A stretch of 64,000 bases of DNA from Bog-473 sp963738135. Lineage in GTDB: Bacteria; Actinomycetota; Acidimicrobiia; Acidimicrobiales; RAAP-2. Under the pieces are notes generated by a model that was given only the letters and a program-made list of their open reading frames with translations, had not been told where the DNA came from and searched no databases. Within the stretch, counting starts at the first letter, position 1, and each line of letters opens with the position of its first letter. The stretch spans positions 682,001 through 746,000 of the forward strand of contig CAVTVK010000001.1 in assembly GCA_963738135.1 (NCBI GenBank). The letters are read 5' to 3'. This document shows positions 20,951-30,149 of this stretch, in pieces. Both the position numbers and the translations under genes were made by a program.

Positions 20951-22174
20951 ATGAGTCGGGGGAAACATCGGATCAGGCGCAAGCGGCTCGGCCGTCCCTT
21001 CACCCGACTCTGGGTGGGGTTCTCCCTCGCCAGCTCGGGCGACGGATTGGCCGCAGGGGCCGTCCCGCTCATGGCCGTCGTCGTCAATCCCCATCCGCTG
21101 GCCGTGTCCTCGGTGGTCGCGGCCGACAGCCTTCCGTGGCTTCTGCTTGCGCTGCCGGCCGGCGCCTTCGCCGACCGGTTCCAGCGTGGGCCGCTCATGG
21201 CCATCTCGAACGTACTGCGCGCCCTCGCCATTCTGGTTGGCGCGTTCCTGATTCTGAGTGGCCACATGACGTTGGCCCTCTTGATCCTCGTCGTCCTCAT
21301 CAATGCCAGTTTCCGGGCGATCTACTACTCGTCGCTGCAGGCGCTCGTCCCCGATCTCGTCGACAACGACGCGCTCGAATACGCCAATGGCGTCCTCACC
21401 GGGACGGAAGCGGCCACCGAGCACCTGGCCGGACCTGTCGTCGGAACCTGGCTCTTCGCCATGAGCAAGGCCGTCCCCTTCTTCGCCGACGCTGTCGCGT
21501 TGGTCATGTCGTGTTTTCCTTTTCTCAAATTCCGCTCGAAGGCACCCCGGCCCGAAGGGGCCTCGACGTCGGCCTGGGAGGGCGCCCGCCTCCTCTTCGC
21601 CGACCGGCGCCTCCGGATTCTGCTCATCATGGTGGCGTCCCTGGCCGGTCTGCAGGGGATGGAGGCCGGCGTGCTCGTCCTGCTGGCGACCACCGAATGG
21701 GGTGTGCGGGAGGGTGCCTACGGCGTCTTCCTGGCGGCCGGCGCCGCCGGAAACCTGTTCGGGAGCCTGGGGGCGAATCGGCTGGTCCGCCGCCACGGCA
21801 GCGCCCGCACCCTCATCGGTGCAGCCGTCATCTCGGGCGTGGGCTACCTGATCATGGCCGTGGCCCAGAACTGGGAACTCGCCGGCCCCGCCTTTGCGGT
21901 CGTCGGCTACGCGGTCGGCGTCGGATCCGTCGTGGCCATCTCCCTGCGCCAGCGCCTGACGCCCGACGAACTGATGGGCCGGGTCGGAGGCGCCTGGCGC
22001 GGCATCGTGTGGGGAGCAGCCCCCGTGGGCGCCCTGGCGGCCGGGAGCCTGGCCGCCATCTGGGGACTGCGACTCCCATTGGTCCTGGCCGGCGTGCTCC
22101 AGTGCGCCGTGGCGGTCCTGCTGGCCCGACCGCTCCTCGACAGCCTGCGGGACGGATCGGTCCCGGCCAATTAG
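20951..22174 (+). CDS. MFS transporter
   Basis: 407 residues with about 12 hydrophobic helices and a basic N-terminus. The motif-A-like loop between helices 2 and 3 reads GAFADRFQRGPLM, and a DEL-type loop (LTPDELMGRVGGAWR) near the C-terminal half is common in the MFS_3 / enterobactin-exporter-like group. It probably exports a small molecule; drug efflux is one option but the substrate is unknown. No ribosome-binding site precedes the ATG. It is the first full gene after a long structured leader region. Confidence 0.85.
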   Translation: MSRGKHRIRRKRLGRPFTRLWVGFSLASSGDGLAAGAVPLMAVVVNPHPLAVSSVVAADSLPWLLLALPAGAFADRFQRGPLMAISNVLRALAILVGAFLILSGHMTLALLILVVLINASFRAIYYSSLQALVPDLVDNDALEYANGVLTGTEAATEHLAGPVVGTWLFAMSKAVPFFADAVALVMSCFPFLKFRSKAPRPEGASTSAWEGARLLFADRRLRILLIMVASLAGLQGMEAGVLVLLATTEWGVREGAYGVFLAAGAAGNLFGSLGANRLVRRHGSARTLIGAAVISGVGYLIMAVAQNWELAGPAFAVVGYAVGVGSVVAISLRQRLTPDELMGRVGGAWRGIVWGAAPVGALAAGSLAAIWGLRLPLVLAGVLQCAVAVLLARPLLDSLRDGSVPAN

Positions 22175-22190
22175 CCAGCGGGTTCACGGG

Positions 22191-22214
22191 TCCGCACAAC
22201 GTTCCGCACAACGT
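22191..22214. repeat. 12-bp direct repeat x2
   Basis: TCCGCACAACGT occurs twice back to back, followed by a partial third copy (TCGGACAAC), 16 bp after the MFS stop and about 220 bp before the GGDEF-EAL gene. It could be a paired protein-binding site or slippage product. Confidence 0.8.
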
Positions 22215-22435
22215 TCGGACAACCGACGCTGGTTGCCAGCGTGATTTCGCATGCGGTCCCCGCCCGCCTCGGCCTCCACTGGCCCGGACTCCAACGAACA
22301 CCCCTGTTCCTGACCGGCCCACGAACGGGCGGCCGCTCGCTCAATCTCAAGTAATGAACAGATTCCGCCGATATTTGGACCGTGTTCGCGGATGGCGCCA
22401 GGGCCATTCATTTGCGCGCAGAGCCGGTGGACTCC

Positions 22436-25102
22436 ATGGATACGACGAAGGTTCTCGAGGACGGGTCCGTCAGTCCGAGTGTCCTGCCTGCCCCCACCGA
22501 CACACGGCCCGCGGCAGCACGAGGCCCCGAGCGGCCGTCGTGGATCATCCCCGCCGCCATCTACGCGTTCTCGGGCGCCCTCGCGCTGACCACGGCCGTC
22601 CTCTGTTTCAAGGGACCGCTCCATGGTGCCGGACCGGTCCGGCTCATCTTCCCGCAACCGGCGATGTTCGCCATCGTGCTCGTGCTCTGGGCCGCCGCGG
22701 TCTGGGCACCTGTCTCCCTGCACTACCGCGGCAACACCTACCTCTTCGTTCTGGAGGAGGTGCCGCTCCTCATCGGGCTGGTCTTCCTGTCGCCCAACCT
22801 GCTCGTCCTGAGCTCGGTGTGCGCGGTCACGTTCGCCTTCGCCGTCCTCCGCCGGCAAGCCCTTTTGAAGGTCGCGTTCAATGTCACCTCGGTCGGCCTG
22901 AGCGTGGCGCTCGCCGCCATCGTCTTCCGCGAGGTGCTCGGGCCGGACGGCGCCGTCAGCCTCCGAGGCTGGGTCGCCGGCGCGGCCGCGCTGGTCGCGA
23001 CGGAGATCACCATGTCGGTGGCCCTGCGTGTGGTGACGAAGTTGAACGGCCAGACCGCCGAGCGCCGGACGAGCCTCGTCCAACTGACGACCCAGGCCCT
23101 GCTGATGGCGGCCAGCATGTGTCTGGCCTTCGTGGTCCTGGACGCGGCCTGGTTCGACCCCTGGACGACGGTTCCCCTCCTGCTGGTGGCGGCGCTGATC
23201 ATCGGGGCCTACCGGGGCTACACCCGCCTCTCGCTCCGCTTCTCGTCCCTGCAGCACCTCTACGACTTCAGCCGGACGATGGGCGCGGCCAACCTCGAGC
23301 CGTCGTCCATGAGCGTCGACGTCCTGAAGGAGGTCTGCACGGTCATGCGGGCCCGCCGGGCCGAGCTGATCCTGGCCGAGCCGTCGGGCATCCCCCGCCG
23401 GATCTCGTTCGACGATCACGGGGCGTCCGGCATCGAGCCGATCACCCTGGACGACTCGTCCATCGTGTCGCAGACCATCGCCAGCGGTGAGGCGGCGCTG
23501 TACAACACGCCCCCGCAGGAGCCGCTCTCCAACGACCCGATCGCCGGCCGGTACCGCGACGCCATCGTCGCCCCACTGATGAACCGGCACACCCCGATCG
23601 GTGCCATCGTCGCCCTCGACCGTGACGAGGAGCAGGACAGCTTCGACAACGACGACCTCATCCTGTTCGAGACGCTCGTGGCCCACGCCAGCACCAGCCT
23701 CGAGCGCGCCCGGCTGGTCGAGGAGCTGCGCTACGAGGTCGACTCCAAGTCGCACCAGGCCACCCACGACATGTTGACCGGTCTGCCCAACCGGATGCTG
23801 TTCCTGACCCGCGCTGCGTCCGCCCTGAGCGAGAGCGGCGGGGTTGCGATCGTGCTGCTGGACATCGACCGTTTCAAGGACGTGAACGACACGCTCGGTC
23901 ACGCCATCGGCGACCGCCTCCTGTGCGAGATCGCCGAGCGCCTGCTCCGCGCCGTCTCCGGTCGGGCCACCGTGGCCCGCCTCGGCGGCGACGAGTTCGC
24001 GCTCGTGATGGCCGACGTGACCGACACCGAGCGGGCGATCGCCATTGCCAACGACCTGAACACCGAGATACAGCGCCCGATCAGGATGGACGGCCTCACG
24101 CTCGCGGTGACCGCCAGCGCCGGCATCGCCATGGCGCCCCAGCACGGTGACGACGCGGCGCTGTTGCTGCAGCGAGCGGACATCGCCATGTACCTGGCCA
24201 AGGCGACGCGCAACACCGTGGAGGTGTACTCGGTGGAGCACGACCAGAGCATGCAGCGCTGGCTCATGCTCGGCGGCCTCCTGACGCACGCGCTCGAGAC
24301 CGGGTCGGAGCTCAGCCTGATGTACCAACCGATCGGGGACGTCCGGTCCCGGGACATCGCATACGTCGAGGCCCTTTGCCGCTGGAACCACCCGGTACAG
24401 GGGTTCATCCCACCGGAGGAGTTCATCGGGATCGCCGAGCAGATGGGCCTGATCCCTCAGATCACCGACTTCGTCCTCAACGAGGGCTGCGCCCAGCTGG
24501 CCCGCTGGCGCGACGCGGGTATCACCATCGGCCTCGCGGTGAACGTGTCCGGGCGGGAGTTCGCCGACATCCACCTGGTCGACCGCGTGGAGGCGTGCCT
24601 GCGCCGCTACGACATCCCCGCGCACCTCCTCACCCTGGAAGTGACGGAGACCGAGATTATGGCCGACCTCGCAGCGGCGACCAAGGTGCTCTACGAGCTG
24701 TCCGCCAAGGGGATCAAGCTCGGCATCGACGACTACGGGACGGGCTACTCCTCCTTGCAGTACCTGCACAAGCTCCCGGTGAACGAGCTGAAGATCGACC
24801 GCTCCTTCGTCACCAACCTGCCGAGCGAAGAGAGCAACCGCATCATCGTGCGCTCCTCCATCCAGATGGCGCACTCCCTCGGGCTCTACGTGATCGCCGA
24901 AGGGGCGGAGGACGAGCTCACCTGCGCCATGCTCGCCGAAGCCGAGTGCGACTTCATTCAGGGCTACTACCTGTCCAAGCCCCAGAAGGCGCAGGACCTC
25001 CAGGAGTGGATCCTGGGGGGCGCCAAGCTCGAATTCGCCCCGGTGACCGAGATCCCGGGCTCGGAGGGTGCAGCGCTGATGCTCCTGTCGAAGTCCGGCT
25101 GA
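22436..25102 (+). CDS. Membrane GGDEF-EAL cyclic-di-GMP enzyme with GAF domain
   Basis: 888 residues from ATG 22436; an upstream GTG at 22382 is possible. Order: about eight hydrophobic segments (residues 40-265, MASE-like sensor), a GAF domain (about 290-430), GGDEF (about 440-600) with an intact RLGGDEF, and EAL (about 620-870) with intact EALCR, NVSGREF, VTETE, DDYGTGYSS, LKIDRSF, AEGAED and QGYYLSKP. Both cyclase and phosphodiesterase sites look catalytic, so the net activity in c-di-GMP turnover cannot be predicted. It is followed by a hairpin that may end transcription. Confidence 0.92.
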   Translation: MDTTKVLEDGSVSPSVLPAPTDTRPAAARGPERPSWIIPAAIYAFSGALALTTAVLCFKGPLHGAGPVRLIFPQPAMFAIVLVLWAAAVWAPVSLHYRGNTYLFVLEEVPLLIGLVFLSPNLLVLSSVCAVTFAFAVLRRQALLKVAFNVTSVGLSVALAAIVFREVLGPDGAVSLRGWVAGAAALVATEITMSVALRVVTKLNGQTAERRTSLVQLTTQALLMAASMCLAFVVLDAAWFDPWTTVPLLLVAALIIGAYRGYTRLSLRFSSLQHLYDFSRTMGAANLEPSSMSVDVLKEVCTVMRARRAELILAEPSGIPRRISFDDHGASGIEPITLDDSSIVSQTIASGEAALYNTPPQEPLSNDPIAGRYRDAIVAPLMNRHTPIGAIVALDRDEEQDSFDNDDLILFETLVAHASTSLERARLVEELRYEVDSKSHQATHDMLTGLPNRMLFLTRAASALSESGGVAIVLLDIDRFKDVNDTLGHAIGDRLLCEIAERLLRAVSGRATVARLGGDEFALVMADVTDTERAIAIANDLNTEIQRPIRMDGLTLAVTASAGIAMAPQHGDDAALLLQRADIAMYLAKATRNTVEVYSVEHDQSMQRWLMLGGLLTHALETGSELSLMYQPIGDVRSRDIAYVEALCRWNHPVQGFIPPEEFIGIAEQMGLIPQITDFVLNEGCAQLARWRDAGITIGLAVNVSGREFADIHLVDRVEACLRRYDIPAHLLTLEVTETEIMADLAAATKVLYELSAKGIKLGIDDYGTGYSSLQYLHKLPVNELKIDRSFVTNLPSEESNRIIVRSSIQMAHSLGLYVIAEGAEDELTCAMLAEAECDFIQGYYLSKPQKAQDLQEWILGGAKLEFAPVTEIPGSEGAALMLLSKSG

Positions 25103-25129
25103 CAGGCCACCACCGGGGCAGACCGGGCA

Positions 25130-25161
25130 GGCCACCCACCGGCGTGATACCGCCCGTGGCC
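25130..25161 (+). terminator. Possible terminator after GGDEF-EAL gene
   Basis: GGCCAC (25130-25135) pairs with GTGGCC (25156-25161), with a further inner CGG/CCG pairing, 27 nt after the stop. The tail TCAGTCCTTCTCCCT is pyrimidine-rich. Confidence 0.45.
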
Positions 25162-25499
25162 TCAGTCCTTCTCCCTCGTTCCGCTTCGGGGGTGGCGGTC
25201 CTTCGTAGGGTTTCAGAACCCGATGTGCGACTCAACACACAATGCGCAACGGCGAGATGAACTCTTCGCGAGGACTGTGTGTCGAAAGCGCGGCGCCGCG
25301 GGGCGCGGTGGCAGCTCGCTCGTCAGGCCATCCTGACGTTCCGCGTGTCGTTCCCTCGTCCGATTTCCGAGGACAACAGTGCGCGTTATCCAATCAGGTC
25401 CGGAATCGAGTCAGGTGAGTGCTGGGCGCCCGAGAAGGATCGGGCGAAACACCTGGCCGCCGTAGTTCCCTTTTGAGGCGCCGGCAGCGCCACCTTTGC
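25162..25499. other. Intergenic gap between convergent genes
   Basis: No supported gene. It holds a GGCGC/GCGCC stem-loop at 25477-25491 next to the stop of the propeller gene (no U-tract in that direction) and otherwise unremarkable sequence of somewhat lower GC. Confidence 0.6.
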
Positions 25500-28400
25500 T
25501 CAGTACAGGGTGTGGCCAGGGATGGCGAACGCCTGGAATTCCCCGTTGCTGCCGGCGACGAAGAATTCGCCGTTCAGCAGCACACCGGGAGCCGGATAGC
25601 TCGGTGACGCGCCCCTGTACTTCCACGCCTCGACTGCGCCTGTCGGTTGGCGATTGAGGGCGAGCGCACCTGTCGAGGTGCCGGCCACGGAAATGCCGAT
25701 CGTCGACACGACCGATGTCACCGGTGAACCCACGGGCTCGGTACCGACGAGCACCCCGCTGGCCAAATTGTAGGAGGAGACGTCCCCGCCTTGGCTGCCG
25801 ACGACGACGTAGGAGCTGGCGATGTTGGCTGCTGCGGTGATCGGACCCGACGTCACCGCACTCCAGGCGGTCGCTCCCGTCTTTTCGTTCAAGGCATAGA
25901 ACGTGCCGGTCGTCGAGCCCACATAGACCCTGCCGACGCCAATGGCCGGGGTGGCCGCGACCTGGCCGCCCAACGACTCGCTCCAAGCTGGGGTACCGGT
26001 GAGCGAGTAGGCGTCGACCTTGCCGGTGCTGTCGCCGACGATCGCCAACGAGTCGGCAGCGTCGACCGAAGGGGCTGACAACGCACCGCTGGAGACCTTC
26101 ACCCTCCAGATCGTCTTTCCGTTCGTCTCATCGAGCGCCCTCAACCAACCGTCGGTGGACGTGACGTACACGACCTTGCCTGCGACGGCGGGAGCGGTCG
26201 TGACCTGCGCACCGAGTGTCCTCGACCACGCGACGCTCCCGGTGCTGGCATCGAGTGCCGTCACCACTCCCGCATCATCACCGAAGATGACGAGGCCGGC
26301 GTCGACCGCAGGCGACGACTCCACCCCGGCAGCGACGGTGGCAGACCACACCGGCACACCCGTCGTCACGTTCACGGCGTACACGTCACCGGCCTCGTCG
26401 CCCAGGTATGCGACTCCTTGGGAAACAGCCGGAGTGGAGTCGGTGCCACCCCCAGCCGAGAAGGTCCATACCAGGTTCAACATGTTTGTTCGGGTCGTGG
26501 CCTGATGCGTCGTCAGGACGCTGTCGTGGGCTTCGAACCCGGTGCGAGTTGGGCCATAGCCCGCTTGCGGCGAGTCGTTGGACACATAGAGCTGTGTCGA
26601 CCCCACCTTGCCGCTCGAGGTACCCGTTGCGGTCACAGAATCCGGACCGAAGGGGATGGTGCTCGGGACGACGATCTTGGACGACATGATGGTCCCGGTG
26701 CTGGTCGTCGTGACCGTCAAGAGCGTCGCAGTACTGGTCGTCGACACCGGGACGGTGACGGTCACGGTCTCTGAGGCCCCGAATCCTGAGCCGGTCAGGG
26801 TCAGCGCGGAGGCGGGAGCGGCCCGCGGGCTGCTCAGGACGATTTGGGGAGCCGACGGATCGGCGGCCACGCTGAACGTCACATTGTCGGAGCTGGCGGT
26901 GCCGACTTCAGCCGTGGGATCGACGACGCCGTTGGTGCCGACTGCCTCCGCCAGGACCTGATAGGTGCCCCCGGACAAGGTGGTGGGCACCTGGAGCGAC
27001 CACGTCGTGCTCTCGGCATCGGGTGTCGCCAGGGTGGCCTGGTTGATCATCAGCCCCGATGTGAGCGTGCCCGTTGCCGCGTCCACCCACTGCCCGGTTC
27101 CGGCGGGGGTTTGGACCTCCACGTCAACCGCGCCCACGCCGTCGGGGGCGCTGGCGGTGCCCGAGATGGTGAGCGGACCGTCGGGGTTGGGCACCGTGGA
27201 TCCTGGGGCGGGCGAGGTGACCGCCGTGGTGGGCACCGATCCGTTGCCGCCCCCCAACCCGAAGTCGTACAAGAACCCATCCTCGGACGCGATCAGCAGA
27301 TTGCCGTCCACGTCCGCCGGCGAGCTCGTGATCTGGTTGCCGGTCTGGTAGCTGTACACCAACTTCCCCGTGAAGAGGGACAGCACGTGGACGATCCCAT
27401 TGAGTCCGCCGAACACCACGACGCGGCCGTTCTGCGGACCGACGATGGCGGCGGACGAGTTAATGTCGTCACCGGGGTCGCTGTACTGCCACAACAATTT
27501 CCCCGTGACTGCGTTGAGCGCCATCTCGTAGCCGGTCGCGCCGAACACCACCGTGGTGCCGCTCAACGCCGGCGCCGTCAGCGCATCCGTGTTGACTGGG
27601 GTCACGCCCGGCCCATTGCCCCCGAAGTTGTACGACCACACCAACGCCCCAGTGGTCAGATCCAGCGCGTAGAAGATGCCGTCCTTCCCGTCGACGTACG
27701 CCATCCCGTCCGCGAAGCCATTGACCCCGGGAGCTGTGGTCGTCACCCCCGCTCCGACATCCCAGTCCTCCCCAGCCGGCTGATAGCTCTGGAAACGCCA
27801 CACCTGTGCCCCGGTCGCGGCATCCAAGGCGTACACGGACGAATCCGGGTTGGCACTCCCGAACACCACCAGCCCCTCACCATGCGCGTCCACGTTGTAA
27901 CCCAGCTCGTCCCAGACGCCACTGTCCTGGCCGCTCGTATTGAAACTGTCCCACGACCAATCCTGGGAACAGTCCGCCTCCGAAAAGGCCCACACATGCC
28001 CATCGATCGCGCCCGCTCCGAGCGAGGCGAAGTAGACGGTGGGTGACCCACCCGGAGGCGTGGCAATGACCGGTGTGGACAGAATGGTATGGCTCACGTT
28101 GGCGCTGCACTCGATCGCCCCGGTGGCGGCGTCGAGCTTGTAGGCCCGACCATTGCCCGTCGGGGCGATCCAGACATTGCCGCCCTCGATCAACGGGCTG
28201 CTCGTCGCCGAGGTCCCCAACGGCTCCGACCACACGATCTGTCCGTTGGCAGCGTCGACCGCATCGAAATATCCCGCCGAGGTCCCCACGTAGGCCAACG
28301 TCTCACCCAACGCGGCGTTGTACGCAACCATCGGCGAGGCGAGAGACCCTCCAATCGGGCTCATCCACCTCACTCCGAGCTGGTGCGCGTTGGAACTGGT

Positions 28401-28613
28401 GATGGTCGGGTCGGCGCTCACTCCCTCGAGATCCGAGGTGTCATGAAACTGTGGCCACGCAAATGTCGGCGGCGTGCCATTCGTAAGGGCCAAGTCGGCC
28501 GCTGACGCCGTAGGCGATCTCACTGCTGTCATGAGCGCCGTGACCACCACCATCATGGCAATGCTGACAATCAGGAGTACCCGCGTCCCTCTGGCCTCTC
28601 GCACACCGTTCAC
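25500..28613 (-). CDS. Exported PQQ-type double beta-propeller protein with Ig/IPT-like linker
   Basis: 1037 residues from GTG 28613, chosen for an AGAGGG site about 8 nt upstream; the frame is open ten codons further. An N-terminal hydrophobic segment (VLLIVSIAMMVVVTALM) is a signal peptide or anchor. Residues about 45-450 form one PQQ/WD-like propeller with repeated VYALDAATGAQVW-type blades. About 460-690 hold Ig-like and IPT-like segments (PAPGSTVPNPDGPLTISG; LTGSGFGASETVTV). About 700-1030 form a second propeller (VYAVNVTTGVPVW). No dehydrogenase cofactor residues can be assigned, so it may be a binding or surface protein rather than a quinoprotein enzyme. Many Thr/Ser/Gly residues fit an extracellular location. 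Confidence 0.82.
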   Translation of the reverse strand: MNGVREARGTRVLLIVSIAMMVVVTALMTAVRSPTASAADLALTNGTPPTFAWPQFHDTSDLEGVSADPTITSSNAHQLGVRWMSPIGGSLASPMVAYNAALGETLAYVGTSAGYFDAVDAANGQIVWSEPLGTSATSSPLIEGGNVWIAPTGNGRAYKLDAATGAIECSANVSHTILSTPVIATPPGGSPTVYFASLGAGAIDGHVWAFSEADCSQDWSWDSFNTSGQDSGVWDELGYNVDAHGEGLVVFGSANPDSSVYALDAATGAQVWRFQSYQPAGEDWDVGAGVTTTAPGVNGFADGMAYVDGKDGIFYALDLTTGALVWSYNFGGNGPGVTPVNTDALTAPALSGTTVVFGATGYEMALNAVTGKLLWQYSDPGDDINSSAAIVGPQNGRVVVFGGLNGIVHVLSLFTGKLVYSYQTGNQITSSPADVDGNLLIASEDGFLYDFGLGGGNGSVPTTAVTSPAPGSTVPNPDGPLTISGTASAPDGVGAVDVEVQTPAGTGQWVDAATGTLTSGLMINQATLATPDAESTTWSLQVPTTLSGGTYQVLAEAVGTNGVVDPTAEVGTASSDNVTFSVAADPSAPQIVLSSPRAAPASALTLTGSGFGASETVTVTVPVSTTSTATLLTVTTTSTGTIMSSKIVVPSTIPFGPDSVTATGTSSGKVGSTQLYVSNDSPQAGYGPTRTGFEAHDSVLTTHQATTRTNMLNLVWTFSAGGGTDSTPAVSQGVAYLGDEAGDVYAVNVTTGVPVWSATVAAGVESSPAVDAGLVIFGDDAGVVTALDASTGSVAWSRTLGAQVTTAPAVAGKVVYVTSTDGWLRALDETNGKTIWRVKVSSGALSAPSVDAADSLAIVGDSTGKVDAYSLTGTPAWSESLGGQVAATPAIGVGRVYVGSTTGTFYALNEKTGATAWSAVTSGPITAAANIASSYVVVGSQGGDVSSYNLASGVLVGTEPVGSPVTSVVSTIGISVAGTSTGALALNRQPTGAVEAWKYRGASPSYPAPGVLLNGEFFVAGSNGEFQAFAIPGHTLY

Positions 28614-29461
28614 GGCAACCACCCTCTCCCTACGTCTGACCACGCGACTTCGTTTTGCCGGTGGAGACGTGCGTTCTGCCCGGTGTGGCGTTGTGTGCCG
28701 CCGCAGGGGAACTCACCGGCGATCCGCCAGTCGCCGCCGACCACCTCGCCCCGAGTGTGGCGGCGTTCGCCGTCATGTTCCGCGTCGCCGTCGAGACGCC
28801 GTGCGGGAAGGGCCGCACGTGATCCCGGTGGGTGCCGACTCGCCCTTGGCCAGGGCCGCTCGGACTGCCGGCCTCCCGACAATCGGGACTGAATCCACTT
28901 CGCGCCTGCGGCGGAGAGCACCCGTCACGCCAAGCCGAGCGTTCTACTGCGTGACGCCCGCAAACGATGGCAAACGGTTGCTTCACGACAGCGACCCCCT
29001 CGACACCGACTCCACCGCACCGGTGCGTGACGCGGCTTGCAACCATTCGGATCGAAAGGATGCAATGTCAGTTGTGCAGAAGGTATCCGGTCAGATCACG
29101 AGTGTCATGGGGAGATCCAGTTCTTGTGTGTCGGTTGTCTTTTGCTACGCCACGAGCATGCATCCCACGCATCCGAGACACAGAGGCCCTGCTCTCTCAG
29201 GCGTGAAATCAATTCATGGAGCGCTCGACCGCGGTCCCGATCGCGAGCAATTTCGGATAGGGCTCGAACTCACAACCTCTTGGGCCTCTCGAGCACCCGT
29301 ACCAGCACCCTCCCGGGTAGCCCAAGCGAGACATTCATGTGGTCATCTCGCTGATGACCATTCACGACCACAGGTGTCCAGTCGTTCGCGCGCGCATCAC
29401 GCGGCGGTGGATGATGACGACGCAGCCTGGGTTGGAGTCCGTCCCTTTACTCTTCCGCTCG
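28614..29461. other. Gap of about 850 bp without a supported gene
   Basis: Several open frames exist but none has protein-like composition or a usable start site. A 16-nt stretch (29263-29278) is identical to the T-arm side of the tRNA-Asn at 39376-39447, in the same orientation, but the T stem is not completed and no tRNA folds. GC looks lower than in the flanking core genes. Confidence 0.6.
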
Positions 29462-30043
29462 TTACAGAGACGAGTTCGGCCTGGAGCGTCCGGCCAGGGC
29501 CATCAATCGGTCGGTGTCGCTGGCATCGGGTGCAATCGGGGCGACGTCCTTGATCAGGCCGAGCGCACGGACGGCGTCGGTGCAGGTCGCCTCGACCACC
29601 GCCGTGACCGCCGGGACCGACTCTGTCGGGAACTCGAGGGGGCGACCGAGGCTCGCCGACAGGTCCCAGGCGTGACACAACGCGTCGATGGTCGGGAAGT
29701 TGATGACCACCGAACCGGGGAGCTCGCCGAACGGCGTGGCGTGCACGGCGCTCAGCACGCCCGGGGCCGACCACATTCCGAGGCTGCGCTCGGTCACCTC
29801 GGTGGCGTACACCGCGAGGTCCCCGTCGTAGGCGACGGCGCCCATTGTGTCCTCGAAGGTCACGGTCTCATTTCCGGAAACGAGCCCGGCCCAGAGGAGC
29901 TGGTTGTTCAGCGCATGGCTCGCCAGCCGGCGTACGGTCCACGGTTCACAGTTCGTGAGGGTGTCGAGCTCCGAATCGTCCAGGGCTCCCACCTCTCGGT
30001 GCAACTCGCCCAGCGCGAACTCGATGGTTGCCATCTGGTCCAT
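29462..30043 (-). CDS. TIGR03086-family, mycothiol-dependent maleylpyruvate isomerase-like protein
   Basis: 193 residues. The DinB/MDMPI-type four-helix start is visible: LHREVGALDDSELDTLTNCEPWTVRRLASHALNN, with the His of the metal site, then DALCHAWDLSASLG carrying the second metal-site His region. Family members bind a divalent metal; some use mycothiol as cofactor in aromatic catabolism, others are uncharacterised. It is the last of four genes read leftwards after the LuxR-type regulator, 106 bp after the binding-protein gene. Confidence 0.8.
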   Translation of the reverse strand: MDQMATIEFALGELHREVGALDDSELDTLTNCEPWTVRRLASHALNNQLLWAGLVSGNETVTFEDTMGAVAYDGDLAVYATEVTERSLGMWSAPGVLSAVHATPFGELPGSVVINFPTIDALCHAWDLSASLGRPLEFPTESVPAVTAVVEATCTDAVRALGLIKDVAPIAPDASDTDRLMALAGRSRPNSSL

Positions 30044-30149
30044 TCCGACCTCCCTGACACGGCGACCCTAGTGCAGGCGCGCAACGCCGGTGCCAGCATG
30101 TGCCAGCACCGGCGTCCTCGCCACAGAAATGCTCCCGACCGCTGTCGTG

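Noticed and set aside
29060..29206. Small ORF starting MQCQLCRRYPVRS with CxxC, and a second CxxC in another frame
   Set aside because: The purine-rich sequence touches the ATG with no spacing, the second Cys pair needs a frame change, and no family was recognised.
29240..29330. Possible tRNA on the reverse strand around GTTGTGAGTTCGAG
   Set aside because: The T stem is not completed after the loop and no acceptor or anticodon arm can be folded; kept only as a 16-nt match in the island finding.
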